A stretch of DNA of 64,000 nucleotides, taken from Sphingobacterium bovisgrunnientis. GTDB taxonomy: Bacteria > Bacteroidota > Bacteroidia > Sphingobacteriales > Sphingobacteriaceae. Within the stretch, counting starts at the first letter, position 1. Each line of letters opens with the position of its first letter. Below are positions 18,377-28,656 of this stretch, one piece after another. The stretch lies in assembly GCF_009829085.1 (NCBI RefSeq), contig NZ_WUQY01000010.1:36699-100698 (forward strand). The letters run 5' to 3'. Both the position numbers and the translations under genes were made by a program. Below the pieces are notes generated by a model. That model saw nothing but the letters and a program-made list of their open reading frames with translations, did not search any database and was not told the origin of the DNA.

Positions 18377-19306
18377 ATGAATATTCTTATCGTTGACGAC
18401 ATACACGAGATACTTTTAGAAAAGTTTGATAAGGCTGGAATTACTTACAATTACCAACCTAATATCACTCGTCTAGAAGCGGAAAAAATCATTTCTAACT
18501 ACTCGGGTTTGATTATTCGTTCCAAATTTCAAGTTGACCAAGCTTTCATTGATTTATCCCCAAGCCTACAATTGATTGGACGGTCAGGTGCAGGTATGGA
18601 CAATATCGACGAAGAATATGCTATTGCAAAATCAATACAACTTTTTCCCGCCAACGAAGGAAACTGTGATGCCGTGGGTGAACATATGATTGGAATGCTC
18701 TTAAGTCTGATGAATAAACTCAATCGCGGTAATGCTGAAATTCGTCAAGGTCAATGGAAACGTGAAGAAAACCGTGGGTATGAGCTCAAGGGTCGAACTG
18801 TCGCTTTGATTGGTTATGGACATAATGGGCAAGCTATGGCAAAAAAACTTTCGGGTTTCGATGTAAAAGTCATTGCATACGATAAATACAAAACAGGATT
18901 CTCAGACCAATTTGCTACGGAAGTTTCGATGGAAGAAATCGTTAAGCAAGCTGATATAGTTAGTTTTCATATTCCGTTGACACGTGAAACCAAAGGTTTG
19001 GTGAATGAAGAATACCTTTTTCATTTCCGCAAGCCTATTTTCTTTCTGATGGGTGCAAGAGGTGGAATCGTCCATGTTCCTGCTTTGTTGAAAGCTTTGG
19101 ATGCTGGTAAAATAATAGGTGCTGCTTTAGATGTACTTCCAATTGAGAAATTCCCCGCCTTAGGCGAGCAAGATTGGTATCAAGCTTTAGTTTCGCGCGA
19201 TAATGTTATTCTAAGTCCACATGTAGCAGGTTGGACTTTTGAAAGCTACTTTAAGCTTTCGGATATTTTAGCGGATAAAATTATTAGCTATTTGAACACT
19301 AAATAA
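18377..19306 (+). CDS. D-isomer-specific 2-hydroxyacid dehydrogenase (SerA-like)
   Basis: 309 residues from ATG 18377, 4 bases after the preceding stop; an upstream in-frame TTG lies inside that gene. The Rossmann motif is VALIGYGHNGQAMAKKL. Active-site parts are MGARGG (Arg), AALDVLPIEKFP (acidic relay region) and SPHVAGWT (catalytic His). It lacks the C-terminal ACT domain of full-length 3-phosphoglycerate dehydrogenases, so the substrate may be phosphoglycerate or another 2-hydroxyacid. Its last 39 bases overlap the convergent UbiA-like gene. Confidence 0.85.
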   Translation: MNILIVDDIHEILLEKFDKAGITYNYQPNITRLEAEKIISNYSGLIIRSKFQVDQAFIDLSPSLQLIGRSGAGMDNIDEEYAIAKSIQLFPANEGNCDAVGEHMIGMLLSLMNKLNRGNAEIRQGQWKREENRGYELKGRTVALIGYGHNGQAMAKKLSGFDVKVIAYDKYKTGFSDQFATEVSMEEIVKQADIVSFHIPLTRETKGLVNEEYLFHFRKPIFFLMGARGGIVHVPALLKALDAGKIIGAALDVLPIEKFPALGEQDWYQALVSRDNVILSPHVAGWTFESYFKLSDILADKIISYLNTK

Positions 19307-20140
19307 ACAGAATAAAAACTGAATCACTAATACCAAATCCAACAAATATACATTCAAAAAACTATTCTGCTCTTTAAATATTTTGGTTTTGAAAAGTATC
19401 AACACCAAAACATCACATACTATTAAGCCTATTTTGATGTCGCTTGAAGTAGGCATGGCTAAAACCAATAAAATGTGCACCAAACCTAACATGTAGCAAA
19501 GATTCTGCGCCTTTACCTGTCCCAAAGCTAAAGGAACAGTTTTCAAATGATAGTAAGAGTCTTGCTTCATGTCCCGTATATCAAATGGTAACGTGACCAA
19601 CAGAATAAATAAAAATTTACAACTCAGCACATAAAGTAAGCTTGTCCATTCTACAGCTTGTAAATTGTTGCTGTGCTCTATATTAACCAATCCTACAGTA
19701 CTTAACGACCAAATTAAAGCAATATGAAAGACCTTGATATAAGGCACATGCCGAAAATTTTTCCATTGCCCATGATTTTTCAATATTGGCAACGCATAAG
19801 CCAAACTTAAAACTCCTATAAAACCTAAATATACAAAGGTATGAAAATGAATTTGCGTCAGTGTGTATAATAACAATAGTGAAGCTATTGCATTCAGCGT
19901 CCAAAACACATGCATATTTCCGAAAATCCAGCGCGTACGCTCATAAGGAGATGTCTTATGGTCATTTGGCTTTGAAATCCAAATGCTCAAATTATAAAGC
20001 AACAAAGTCGCTGAGAACTCTAAAATAACAACATTGAAATTGTAAGGAATTTGAAAAATCAAATAACTCAAGAGCACTTGTGCACCTGCTGCCAAAGCAA
20101 TCAAGAGATTCGTAAATACGATAATTTTCCAAACACCCAT
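19268..20140 (-). CDS. Polytopic membrane protein, UbiA prenyltransferase-like
   Basis: 290 residues from ATG 20140 (a GTG at 20152 would add four). About eight hydrophobic helices are visible. The second Asp motif of UbiA enzymes may correspond to LPFDIRDMKQD; the first (NxxxDxxxD) is not convincing, so prenyl transfer is uncertain. The last 13 codons lie inside the 3' end of the convergent 2-hydroxyacid dehydrogenase gene, which is unusual but both frames are intact. Confidence 0.65.
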   Translation of the reverse strand: MGVWKIIVFTNLLIALAAGAQVLLSYLIFQIPYNFNVVILEFSATLLLYNLSIWISKPNDHKTSPYERTRWIFGNMHVFWTLNAIASLLLLYTLTQIHFHTFVYLGFIGVLSLAYALPILKNHGQWKNFRHVPYIKVFHIALIWSLSTVGLVNIEHSNNLQAVEWTSLLYVLSCKFLFILLVTLPFDIRDMKQDSYYHLKTVPLALGQVKAQNLCYMLGLVHILLVLAMPTSSDIKIGLIVCDVLVLILFKTKIFKEQNSFLNVYLLDLVLVIQFLFCLFSVQIANNFIR

Positions 20141-20340
20141 ATGTGATTTCACGACATAAATTTATTCACTTTGACACAGATAATTACTAATTATATACTG
20201 TTTTTATTCGCTTTTAATATCTAAAAAAATTAAATTAGCCTCTATATCAGGCGTTTTACCACATTGAATAAATGAATGTCTGAAATGGATAACTAAGTAT
20301 AATAAGAATATAAACCTATAGAAATTTAAGCGTAAGAGAG

Positions 20341-22260
20341 ATGAGTTTTCAATTTAAAACTTTTGAAGAGTATCAGGACACTTATAAGAGAAGTGTCGAA
20401 AATCCAGAGGAATTTTGGGGAGATGTTGCAAGCAACTTTTTTTGGAAAAGAAAATGGACTAACGTCCTAAATTGGAATTTTACAGAACCAGACATCAAAT
20501 GGTTTGAAGGTGGTAAATTAAATATTACCGAAAACTGTCTTGATAGACATATTTACAAAAACGGCGATACGCCAGCTATTATTTGGGAACCTAACGACCC
20601 ATCAGAGGCACATCGTATATTGACGTACAAACAACTTTTGAGTAAAGTTGAGCAATTCGCTAACGTCTTAAAAAACAACAACATCAAAAAAGGTGACCGT
20701 GTGTGTATTTATTTACCGATGGTACCTGAATTAGTTATTGCTGTATTGGCGTGTGCACGTATTGGGGCAATTCACTCTGTTGTATTTGGTGGATTCTCCG
20801 CACAGTCTATCGCAGACCGTATCAATGATGCTGAATGTAAATTGGTCATCACGGCAGATGGTGGTTTCCGTGGTAATAAAGTGTTAGAACTAAAAACTAT
20901 TGTTGACGATGCATTAATGCAATGTAAATCAGTAGACAAAGTAATCGTATTGACACGTTCTCGTACGCCTATCTCGATGTTGAAAGGTCGTGATGTATGG
21001 TGGGAAGATGAAATCAAGAAAGTAGAAACACAAGGAAACCCTGCATGTCCTGCTGAAGAAATGGATGCTGAAGATACATTATTCATTCTTTATACCTCTG
21101 GCTCGACTGGCAAACCTAAGGGTGTTGTGCACACTACTGCTGGCTACATGATTTACACGGGCTATACATTTGCTAATACATTCCAATATCAACAGGGTGA
21201 AGTTTATTTTTGTACTGCTGACATAGGTTGGATTACAGGACATAGTTATATAGTATACGGACCACTTTCACAGGGGGCTACTTCATTGATGTTTGAAGGT
21301 ATTCCAACTTTCCCAGATGCGGGGAGATATTGGGATATCGTGGACAAATACAAAGTAAATATTTTATATACTGCACCAACAGCTATTCGTTCGTTGATGG
21401 CTTTTGGTGATGAATATGTAGATTCAAAAGATTTATCTTCATTGCGCGTATTGGGTTCAGTGGGCGAACCGATCAATGAAGAAGCTTGGCATTGGTACAA
21501 AGACAAAGTTGGTAAAGGGAAATGTCCAATAGCAGATACGTGGTGGCAAACAGAAAATGGTGGTCATTTAATTACTCCTATTGCAGGTGTGACTCCAGAA
21601 GTACCAGGCTATGCATTATTACCTCTTCCAGGTGTACAACCATGTCTAATGGATGAGAATGGAAAAGAGATTGAAGGAAATGATGTTTCTGGAAATCTTT
21701 GCATCAAATTCCCTTGGCCAGGCATGTTGCGCACCACTTGGGGTGACCACGAACGTTGTAAACAAACTTATTTCTCTACATACGAAAACATGTATTTCAC
21801 AGGAGATGGTTGTTACCGTAACCCTGAAGGCTATTACCGTATTACTGGTCGTGTAGATGATGTATTGAATGTTTCTGGACACCGTATTGGTACAGCGGAA
21901 GTTGAAAATGCGATTAATATGCACTCCGATGTTGTAGAATCTGCGATTGTAGGTTATCCGCACCCAGTAAAAGGTCAAGGAATATATGCCTATGTTATTG
22001 CAAATCATCACATCGATGCAGACAAAACACGTCAAGATATTTTGCAAACAGTGACACGTTTGATTGGCGCTATCGCAAAACCTGATATTATCCAATTCGT
22101 ATCCGATTTACCAAAAACGCGTTCTGGAAAAATCATGCGTAGAATTTTGCGCAAAGTAGCTGAAAATGATTTGGGAAGTTTGGGAGATACTTCTACATTA
22201 CAAGACCCTACAGTGGTTGACAAAATTATTGAAGGAGCTCAAAATTTAAAAAATAAATAA
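20341..22260 (+). CDS. acs: Acetyl-CoA synthetase (AMP-forming)
   Basis: 639 residues, full length. It activates acetate to acetyl-CoA with ATP through acetyl-AMP. Motifs: the P-loop-like YTSGSTGKPKG near residue 251, TWWQTENGGH, YFTGDGCYRNPEGYYRITGR with the hinge, VDDVLNVSGHRIGTAEVE, and PKTRSGKIMRRILRK near 590-604 with the lysine that is acetylated in Acs regulation. It is monocistronic and closed by a hairpin terminator. Confidence 0.96.
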   Translation: MSFQFKTFEEYQDTYKRSVENPEEFWGDVASNFFWKRKWTNVLNWNFTEPDIKWFEGGKLNITENCLDRHIYKNGDTPAIIWEPNDPSEAHRILTYKQLLSKVEQFANVLKNNNIKKGDRVCIYLPMVPELVIAVLACARIGAIHSVVFGGFSAQSIADRINDAECKLVITADGGFRGNKVLELKTIVDDALMQCKSVDKVIVLTRSRTPISMLKGRDVWWEDEIKKVETQGNPACPAEEMDAEDTLFILYTSGSTGKPKGVVHTTAGYMIYTGYTFANTFQYQQGEVYFCTADIGWITGHSYIVYGPLSQGATSLMFEGIPTFPDAGRYWDIVDKYKVNILYTAPTAIRSLMAFGDEYVDSKDLSSLRVLGSVGEPINEEAWHWYKDKVGKGKCPIADTWWQTENGGHLITPIAGVTPEVPGYALLPLPGVQPCLMDENGKEIEGNDVSGNLCIKFPWPGMLRTTWGDHERCKQTYFSTYENMYFTGDGCYRNPEGYYRITGRVDDVLNVSGHRIGTAEVENAINMHSDVVESAIVGYPHPVKGQGIYAYVIANHHIDADKTRQDILQTVTRLIGAIAKPDIIQFVSDLPKTRSGKIMRRILRKVAENDLGSLGDTSTLQDPTVVDKIIEGAQNLKNK

Positions 22261-22266
22261 AACAGA

Positions 22267-22291
22267 GAGGATAGCCAAAAGCTATCCTTTT
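22267..22291 (+). terminator. acs terminator
   Basis: Arms AGGATAGC (22268-22275) and GCTATCCT (22281-22288) around a 5-base loop, followed by a short T run, directly after the acs stop. Confidence 0.85.
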
Positions 22292-22312
22292 GATTTTTAA
22301 ACTTTTATTAAA

Positions 22313-22336
22313 ATAATGTATATTCGTATACATTAT
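22313..22336. promoter_or_regulatory. 24-bp perfect inverted repeat upstream of hydrolase gene
   Basis: Arms ATAATGTATA (22313-22322) and TATACATTAT (22327-22336) around TTCG, ending 7 bases before the ATG at 22344. It could be an operator or a 5' UTR hairpin that occludes initiation. Confidence 0.45.
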
Positions 22337-22343
22337 ACCTAGT

Positions 22344-23204
22344 ATGCAAAAAATCTTTTATCTTCTCTTTATCGTATTTCTAATTTCTTCATGTAAAGAT
22401 GATGATTATGAAGCACCATTTGTTGAAACAAGTTATAAAGAAATCAAAGACACAACGTATGGGTATCATATTCGTCACAAGTTAGATTTGTACTTACCAG
22501 AGAATAGGAATATCAATACTAAAATTATTGTAATGATACATGGAGGAGCATGGATTAGTGGTGATAAATCAGAATTGAACGAATCAATCGCTTCCATAAG
22601 AGAACTAGATCCAACGATTGCAATTGCTAACATAAATTACCGCTACATCGATGGACAATCCGTTTTTATAGAAGACCAAATTACTGATGTAAGTAAGGTT
22701 ATTTCTTTTATTTTAGAAAACACCGCAAAATTTAACATAAGCAATAAAATAGCATTGGTAGGTGCGAGTTCTGGCGCACATCTATCCATGATGTATGCGT
22801 ATAAATATGATACATCGAAAGTTATCCGTTCTGTTGGAAATTATTTCGGACCATCACGACTTGACGCAAAGGAATGGTATGATTCTTACAATTTGGGATT
22901 ATTCATTAGCGTTGAAGATTTACTTTATCCACTTTTTGGGAAACCATGGAATCAGGATTTATACAGCTCTTTTAGCCCATATGCCAGTATAAATGCAAGC
23001 AATGGAAAACCAACAATTTCATTTCATGGCGCTTTAGACCCTGTAGTTCCCAAAGACCATTCCAAAGACTTGGATGCTAAACTCAAACAATTATCTATTC
23101 CATCCGAATACCATGAATATCCAAATTCTTTCCATATTCTTTTCGATTCAGACTTGGCAGATTCATATCCAAAACTTCTCAACTTCATAAATAAACATTG
23201 GTAA
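22344..23204 (+). CDS. Alpha/beta-hydrolase lipoprotein (esterase/lipase-like)
   Basis: 286 residues. The signal ends in a lipobox, FLISSC, followed by KDDD, so it is a lipoprotein. The fold has the oxyanion HGGAWISGD, nucleophile Ser in GASSGAH, Asp in GALDPVVPKDH and His in NSFHILF, a complete catalytic triad of the hormone-sensitive lipase/carboxylesterase type. The substrate is unknown. The palindrome immediately upstream suggests regulated expression. Confidence 0.85.
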   Translation: MQKIFYLLFIVFLISSCKDDDYEAPFVETSYKEIKDTTYGYHIRHKLDLYLPENRNINTKIIVMIHGGAWISGDKSELNESIASIRELDPTIAIANINYRYIDGQSVFIEDQITDVSKVISFILENTAKFNISNKIALVGASSGAHLSMMYAYKYDTSKVIRSVGNYFGPSRLDAKEWYDSYNLGLFISVEDLLYPLFGKPWNQDLYSSFSPYASINASNGKPTISFHGALDPVVPKDHSKDLDAKLKQLSIPSEYHEYPNSFHILFDSDLADSYPKLLNFINKHW

Positions 23205-23302
23205 TTTAAGACACAAAAATTCAAAAATCGACAATTTATCGCTTCAAAAACCACGTAATTTTACTATTTTTATGGAATTCGTAAATCCATAATAAATTGT
23301 AA

Positions 23303-25618
23303 ATGCTATTAACAGTATTATCAGGATTAATATTTTCACTTGTTTTAGTTTTTTTTGGAAGGCAATTTAAAGCCAAATGGAGTATTTTACTCCCCATACT
23401 TCCTACACTTTTATTTCTCTATTTTGCTTACCAAATCCCTTTGATCTCTAGTGGGAGCACATTGGTACAACAAATAAATTGGGTACCAAGCCTAGGTATA
23501 AATTTTAACTTTAATCTGGATGGATTATCCCTATTATTCGCTGTATTAATAACAGGAATTGGTGCTTGTATTTTCTTTTATGGGCGCGCTTATCTTAAGG
23601 GACACGCCTACTTTGATCGATTCTTTGGTTACTTGATGCTATTTATGTCCGCTATGTTGGGCGTAGTTCTTTCCGACAATATTTTATTGTTATTTGTATT
23701 TTGGGAACTCACCAGTATCAGTTCGTTTTTCTTAATAGGATTCAATAACGATAGTGCCGATTCACGAAAAAGTGCATTAACAGCGTTAGGAATTACAGGA
23801 TTTGGGGGATTTTTCTTATTGCTAGCACTTGTGCTGATGGGAAATGTTGCTGGAACTTATACTATTTCAGAACTAATCGACCATCGCGACGTTATATTAA
23901 ATCATCAATTATATCCTTTAATAATCGGATTATTGTTTGTTGGGGCTTTTACTAAATCAGCACAATTCCCATTCCATTTCTGGTTGCCAGGAGCGATGAA
24001 AGCACCAACTCCAGTATCTGCATACTTACATTCTGCAACGATGGTAAAAGCTGGTATTTTTATACTGGCAAGATTTACACCGATTTTGGGTGACCATGTT
24101 TATTGGAATACAACATTAATCGTAGTTGGTGGAATAACGATGCTTTATGCGGCTATTCATTCGCTATTCAGAATTGATATGAAAGCTATTTTGGCTTATT
24201 CGACGATATCAGCCTTGGGCGTATTGACCTTTTTATTGGGTTTGGGCACAAAAGAAGCGATGGTCGCAGTAGCTGTTTTTATTTTAGCACACGCACTTTA
24301 CAAAGCAACTTTATTCATGGTGACGGGTATTGTTGATCACGAAACACATACACGCGATATTACCGTACTTTCGGGACTTCGGAAAGTACTTGCACCTGTG
24401 GCGTTAGCTGGAATTCTTGCAGCATTATCAAGTGCTGGATTACCCTTTATTACGTTTGGATTTATTGGCAAAGATCTAATTTACGAAGCTACTTTACATT
24501 ATAGCCTACCAGAATGGGTTTGGATTTTGACAGGCTTGGCTGTAGTAACCAATATTGGTTTGGTGGCTGCAGGTTTTATGGCAGGTATAAAACCATTTGT
24601 TGGTGCTCTTCCTCAAGAGTTTGAAAAAGTCCATTTACCATACAAAGCAATGTGGATTCCACCACTGATATTGGCGATTGGTGGCATTTTCTTCGGGATT
24701 TTACCTGCATTTGCTGGTGATTACCTTACCACTGCTGCTGCAAATACTATTTGGGGACAAGACACAGAATCACACTTAAAAGTATGGCATGGGTTTAACA
24801 CGGTTTTAATATTAAGTCTTATAACACTTGCGCTAGGTGCACTAATCTATTGGATTAACAAACCTAGTTTGTCAAAGCTACAAGCTGTTGAGAAATTAAA
24901 TAGCATCTCCCCTCAACGTATTATTACGGGCTACGCGAATGATATATTAAGATTTTCCGAATGGTATACAAATCTATTTCACAATGGGTATTTGAGATCG
25001 TATCATCTGAAAATTATTCTTTTTGCGGAAGCATTAATCGCATATAGACTTTGGTTGAGCGGACCTATCAAACTCGATATTTGGACACTAACCTATCCAG
25101 ATTGGTATGAGATAGCAATTGTTATTATATTAATTGGTGCGGTTTATATTGTGGTCACTACCCCATCCCGATTGACAGCTGTAGTAGCGATGAGTGTCAT
25201 CGGGTATTGTATCTGTTTGATATTTGTGATTTATAGTGCGCCAGATTTAGCGATGACACAATTTACAATTGACACATTAAGTACTGTACTTTTTGTATTG
25301 GTATTGTATAAACTTCCTCCATTCATCAATTTAACAAGTAAAGCGGTATTGGTGAGAGATGCTTTTGTAGCAGCGGGCTTCGGTATTATTTTATCGTTAG
25401 TTGCTTTGAAAGTGTGGTCAGAACCTATTTCTGCAGAAATATCAGATTTCTATGGAGAAAATGCTTATTTATTAGCAAAAGGTAAAAACGTTGTTAATGT
25501 AATCTTAGTAGACTTTAGAGGCATTGACACGATGTTCGAAACTGTGGTATTGAGTATCGCAGCAATTGGGGTGTATAGTTTGATTCGTTTACGCTTAAAA
25601 TCTACGGAGAAAGAATAA
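23303..25618 (+). CDS. mrpA: Mrp-type Na+/H+ antiporter subunit A
   Basis: 771 residues, the usual size for MrpA with C-terminal MbhD/MbhE-like extensions. The core is a NuoL-like proton pump subunit: [19 protein letters not shown] with the conserved Glu, [19 protein letters not shown] with the conserved Lys, and [17 protein letters not shown]. The tail ([19 protein letters not shown]) is the MbhE-like part. It heads seven genes with gaps or overlaps of a few bases. The complex exports Na+ (or K+) against protons at the inner membrane and supports alkali and salt tolerance. Confidence 0.94.
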   Translation: MLLTVLSGLIFSLVLVFFGRQFKAKWSILLPILPTLLFLYFAYQIPLISSGSTLVQQINWVPSLGINFNFNLDGLSLLFAVLITGIGACIFFYGRAYLKGHAYFDRFFGYLMLFMSAMLGVVLSDNILLLFVFWELTSISSFFLIGFNNDSADSRKSALTALGITGFGGFFLLLALVLMGNVAGTYTISELIDHRDVILNHQLYPLIIGLLFVGAFTKSAQFPFHFWLPGAMKAPTPVSAYLHSATMVKAGIFILARFTPILGDHVYWNTTLIVVGGITMLYAAIHSLFRIDMKAILAYSTISALGVLTFLLGLGTKEAMVAVAVFILAHALYKATLFMVTGIVDHETHTRDITVLSGLRKVLAPVALAGILAALSSAGLPFITFGFIGKDLIYEATLHYSLPEWVWILTGLAVVTNIGLVAAGFMAGIKPFVGALPQEFEKVHLPYKAMWIPPLILAIGGIFFGILPAFAGDYLTTAAANTIWGQDTESHLKVWHGFNTVLILSLITLALGALIYWINKPSLSKLQAVEKLNSISPQRIITGYANDILRFSEWYTNLFHNGYLRSYHLKIILFAEALIAYRLWLSGPIKLDIWTLTYPDWYEIAIVIILIGAVYIVVTTPSRLTAVVAMSVIGYCICLIFVIYSAPDLAMTQFTIDTLSTVLFVLVLYKLPPFINLTSKAVLVRDAFVAAGFGIILSLVALKVWSEPISAEISDFYGENAYLLAKGKNVVNVILVDFRGIDTMFETVVLSIAAIGVYSLIRLRLKSTEKE

Positions 25619-25619
25619 T

Positions 25620-26045
25620 ATGAAGAGTCCTATATTACAATCTGCAACAAAATACTTGCTCCCGATTTTACTTTTGTTCTCTGTGTTCTTATTACTACGT
25701 GGACACTATTATCCTGGTGGCGGATTTGTCGGTGGGCTCGTTGCGTCTATTGCTTTTGTGTTACATAGTTTCGCAAATGGTACAGAGTCTACAATGAAAA
25801 TTTTAAAAAGAAAACCGCTATCACTGATCCCAATAGGATTGGGCACTTCTGCATTGAGCGTAACCATTCCTTTATTATTAGGCTATCCGCCTATGACAGG
25901 ATTGTGGTTTGAAGAGCCTATTCCTTTTATAGGAATGATTGGTTCGTCTTTATTTTTTGATTTAGGGGTGTATTTGGTAGTTATTGGTGTGGTCTTAACA
26001 ATCCTATTTACCATTTCCCTTAATAATTTAGAAGAGAAAAATTAA
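25620..26045 (+). CDS. mrpB: Mrp antiporter subunit B
   Basis: 141 residues with four predicted TM helices. [20 protein letters not shown] and [19 protein letters not shown] are the MrpB signature (the GGGF turn between helices). It starts one base after the mrpA stop and its stop overlaps the mrpC start (TAATG). It is a small structural subunit of the hetero-oligomeric antiporter. Confidence 0.94.
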   Translation: MKSPILQSATKYLLPILLLFSVFLLLRGHYYPGGGFVGGLVASIAFVLHSFANGTESTMKILKRKPLSLIPIGLGTSALSVTIPLLLGYPPMTGLWFEEPIPFIGMIGSSLFFDLGVYLVVIGVVLTILFTISLNNLEEKN

Positions 26046-26401
26046 TGGAGTTATTACTTATCATATTAATAGGTTTATTGTATTCCGCTGGAGTCTACCT
26101 CATTCTGCGAAGAAGTATGGTGAAACTCTTGTTGGGAATTATGTTTTTGGGAACAGGAGCTAATATCCTCATCTTTTTATTGGGAGGTATTACTAAAGGA
26201 AAGCCTCCTGTGATCGATGAAGCTGCTAAAATGTTTCAAGATAATTATGCAGATCCGATTCCTCAAGCCTTAATATTGACGGCGATTGTAATTAGTTTCG
26301 CTTTGACAGCATTTGCTATTGTATTACTCAAAAGAGTATATGCTTTGGTTGATTCAGATGATTTGGACGATTTAAATACACCGGAGGAGGAAGATATATG
26401 A
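26045..26401 (+). CDS. mrpC: Mrp antiporter subunit C (NuoK-like)
   Basis: 118 residues and three TM helices. LLYSAGVYLILRRSMVKLLL and the DPIPQALILTAIVISFALTA segment match MrpC, the homologue of complex I NuoK. Its TGA overlaps the mrpD ATG (ATGA), and a good purine-rich site (GGAGGAGGAA) precedes mrpD inside its 3' end. Confidence 0.94.
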   Translation: MELLLIILIGLLYSAGVYLILRRSMVKLLLGIMFLGTGANILIFLLGGITKGKPPVIDEAAKMFQDNYADPIPQALILTAIVISFALTAFAIVLLKRVYALVDSDDLDDLNTPEEEDI

Positions 26402-27906
26402 TTGATAACCACATTTTAGGTCCGGTATTTATACATTTATTCACCGCCATCCTACAATTAATTACGTGGCGAAAAACCGTTACACAGCGTTTCATAAGTG
26501 GAATAGGCTCATTCCTAGGTGTACTTGTTTCTATACGTTTGTTGTCAAAAGTTTACGATCAAGGCATTCTGACATTAAACGCTTCCAACTGGGATGCGCC
26601 ATTCGGAATTGTCTTTGTCGCCGATTTATTAAGCAGTACCTTGGTATTAATAACCTCGATTGCGGGATTGGCCGTATCGTTATTCTCTTCAACTGGAATC
26701 AATAGACAACGAATGCTCTATGGCTACTTCCCTATTTTCCATTTCTTGGTAATGGGTTTGAACGGTGCGTTTTTAACAGGTGATATATTCAATTTATACG
26801 TGTGGTTTGAGGTTATTATTATATCTTCTTTCGTCTTAATGACTTTAGGAGGCCGTAAAACACAGCTCGAAGGTGCCGTAAAATATATGGCTCTCAATAT
26901 ATTAGCCTCCACATTTTTCTTAACAGGAATTGGTATTCTGTATGGAATCACAGGATCATTGAATATGGCTGACCTTTCGCAAAAGATTAAATTGGTCGAT
27001 AACCAATTCTTGATTGGTATTACGTCTACATTCTTTTTAATGGGTTTTGGTATTAAATCTGCCGTATTCCCGTTATATTATTGGCTTCCATCCTCCTACC
27101 ATACGCCTCCTTCAGCGGTAGCTGCTACCTTTGGGGGTTTGTTAACCAAAGTCGGAATCTATGCTATGTTGCGTGTATTCAGTTTGATCTTTATACCAGA
27201 TGAATTCACTCGCAATTTGTTAATGGTATTAGCCGTGTTAACAATAATAACAGGAAGTTTGGGTGCTTTAATCAAGCTTAATATTAGACGTCTGTTTTCG
27301 TACCTTATCGTTTGTCATATTGGTTTTATGCTCGGTGGTATAGGTATGTTCACTAAAGTAGCATTGATGGGAACTATATTTTATTTGTTCCACGATATCT
27401 TAGTAAAAACAAATATGTTTTTGATAGCTGGATTGATTCGTCAAATGCGTGGCACAATGGATATGAAAGTGTTAGGAGGAATTTATGCGCAATATCCTAA
27501 AATCTCCTTACTTATCGCCCTTATACTATTTTCTTTGGTAGGCATTCCGCCATTATCGGGATTCTGGCCCAAAATATTTTTATTCAAAGAAGCGTTTAAT
27601 TTAGAAGAGTATGCATTTATTGCTGCATTAGTATTGGGTAGTTTTGTGACTTTATTCGTCATTGCACGAATGTGGTCAGAGGTATTTTGGAAAGATATTC
27701 CGGCAGGTGCAGAAATCGAAGATAAATTCGAACCCATGCCTTTAGTCAGAAAAATATTATTGGTATTGCCTATTGGCTTGTTGGGTGCAATCACGATTTA
27801 CGTAGGGTTAAATGCGGAGGTTATAGTTCAATTGGTCGATAAGATTTCGGATCAATTGATAGACACTTCAGCTTATGTTGAGGCAGTATTAGGTAAACAA
27901 AATTAG
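26398..27906 (+). CDS. mrpD: Mrp antiporter subunit D (NuoM/N-like)
   Basis: 502 residues with about 14 TM helices. Conserved ion-path elements are YVWFEVIIISSFVLM (Glu), FPLYYWLPSSYHTPPSAVAA and GLLTKVGIYAMLRVF (Lys), and LFHDILVKTNMFLIAG. Together with MrpA it forms the ion-translocating part of the antiporter. The start overlaps mrpC by 4 bases. Confidence 0.94.
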   Translation: MIDNHILGPVFIHLFTAILQLITWRKTVTQRFISGIGSFLGVLVSIRLLSKVYDQGILTLNASNWDAPFGIVFVADLLSSTLVLITSIAGLAVSLFSSTGINRQRMLYGYFPIFHFLVMGLNGAFLTGDIFNLYVWFEVIIISSFVLMTLGGRKTQLEGAVKYMALNILASTFFLTGIGILYGITGSLNMADLSQKIKLVDNQFLIGITSTFFLMGFGIKSAVFPLYYWLPSSYHTPPSAVAATFGGLLTKVGIYAMLRVFSLIFIPDEFTRNLLMVLAVLTIITGSLGALIKLNIRRLFSYLIVCHIGFMLGGIGMFTKVALMGTIFYLFHDILVKTNMFLIAGLIRQMRGTMDMKVLGGIYAQYPKISLLIALILFSLVGIPPLSGFWPKIFLFKEAFNLEEYAFIAALVLGSFVTLFVIARMWSEVFWKDIPAGAEIEDKFEPMPLVRKILLVLPIGLLGAITIYVGLNAEVIVQLVDKISDQLIDTSAYVEAVLGKQN

Positions 27907-27910
27907 TAGT

Positions 27911-28387
27911 ATGATTAAACAGTTTTTGATGAACTTACTGCTATCGTTCATTTGGGTAGCACTAACGGGATCCATGTATTATACCAATTTTGTTTTTGGT
28001 TTTATGCTAGGATTTGGGATTCTTTGGATCATGAATCGTACGGATGGCGATAGAAGTTACTTCTACAAAGTGCCGCGTATTATTAGTTTTGTGTTTTATT
28101 TTATTTGGGAAATGATCAAAGCAAATGTACAAGTTGCGTACGATGTAATGACACCTAAATATTTTATGAAGCCTGGAATTGTAAAATTTCCGCTGAATGC
28201 GAAAACCGATACAGAAATTAATTTGCTATCTACAATGATCTCACTGACACCAGGCACTTTGATTGTGGATATTAGCGATGACAAAAGGACAATGTACATC
28301 CATGTGATGTATTTGAATAATCCAGAGAAATTTGTGAGGGATATGAAAACAGGACTTGAACGTAGATTATTGGAGGCTATACGATGA
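27911..28387 (+). CDS. mrpE: Mrp antiporter subunit E
   Basis: 158 residues: two or three N-terminal TM helices (FLMNLLLSFIWVALTG, FVFGFMLGFGILWIM) and the conserved cytoplasmic part LLSTMISLTPGTLIVDIS followed by MYIHVMYL. It begins 4 bases after mrpD and ends overlapping mrpF. Confidence 0.93.
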   Translation: MIKQFLMNLLLSFIWVALTGSMYYTNFVFGFMLGFGILWIMNRTDGDRSYFYKVPRIISFVFYFIWEMIKANVQVAYDVMTPKYFMKPGIVKFPLNAKTDTEINLLSTMISLTPGTLIVDISDDKRTMYIHVMYLNNPEKFVRDMKTGLERRLLEAIR

Positions 28388-28656
28388 CATTAGAAGCATA
28401 TTTCGATTATTTTATACTGCCCGTACTGACGATTTCAGTTATTCTGGTATTCATAAGACTAATCAAAGGTCCTAAAGTAGTGGATCGTGTAATTGCGCTG
28501 GATTTGATAATTACGATTGGTATAGGAATTATTACGATTTTCACAATACGTTCTAACCAGAAAGTATTATTGGATGTTGCGATAATGTTGGCGCTTATTG
28601 CATTTTTGGGAACAGTAGCCTTTTCGTTTTACATTGAAAAAAGAGAAGATGATTGA
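28384..28656 (+). CDS. mrpF: Mrp antiporter subunit F
   Basis: 90 residues and three TM helices; GPKVVDRVIALDLI is the family signature. It overlaps mrpE by an ATGA junction and mrpG by 8 bases. Confidence 0.93.
   Translation: MTLEAYFDYFILPVLTISVILVFIRLIKGPKVVDRVIALDLIITIGIGIITIFTIRSNQKVLLDVAIMLALIAFLGTVAFSFYIEKREDD

Noticed and set aside
21646..22095. 149-codon minus-strand frame inside acs
   Set aside because: Antisense shadow of acs, no start context or domain.
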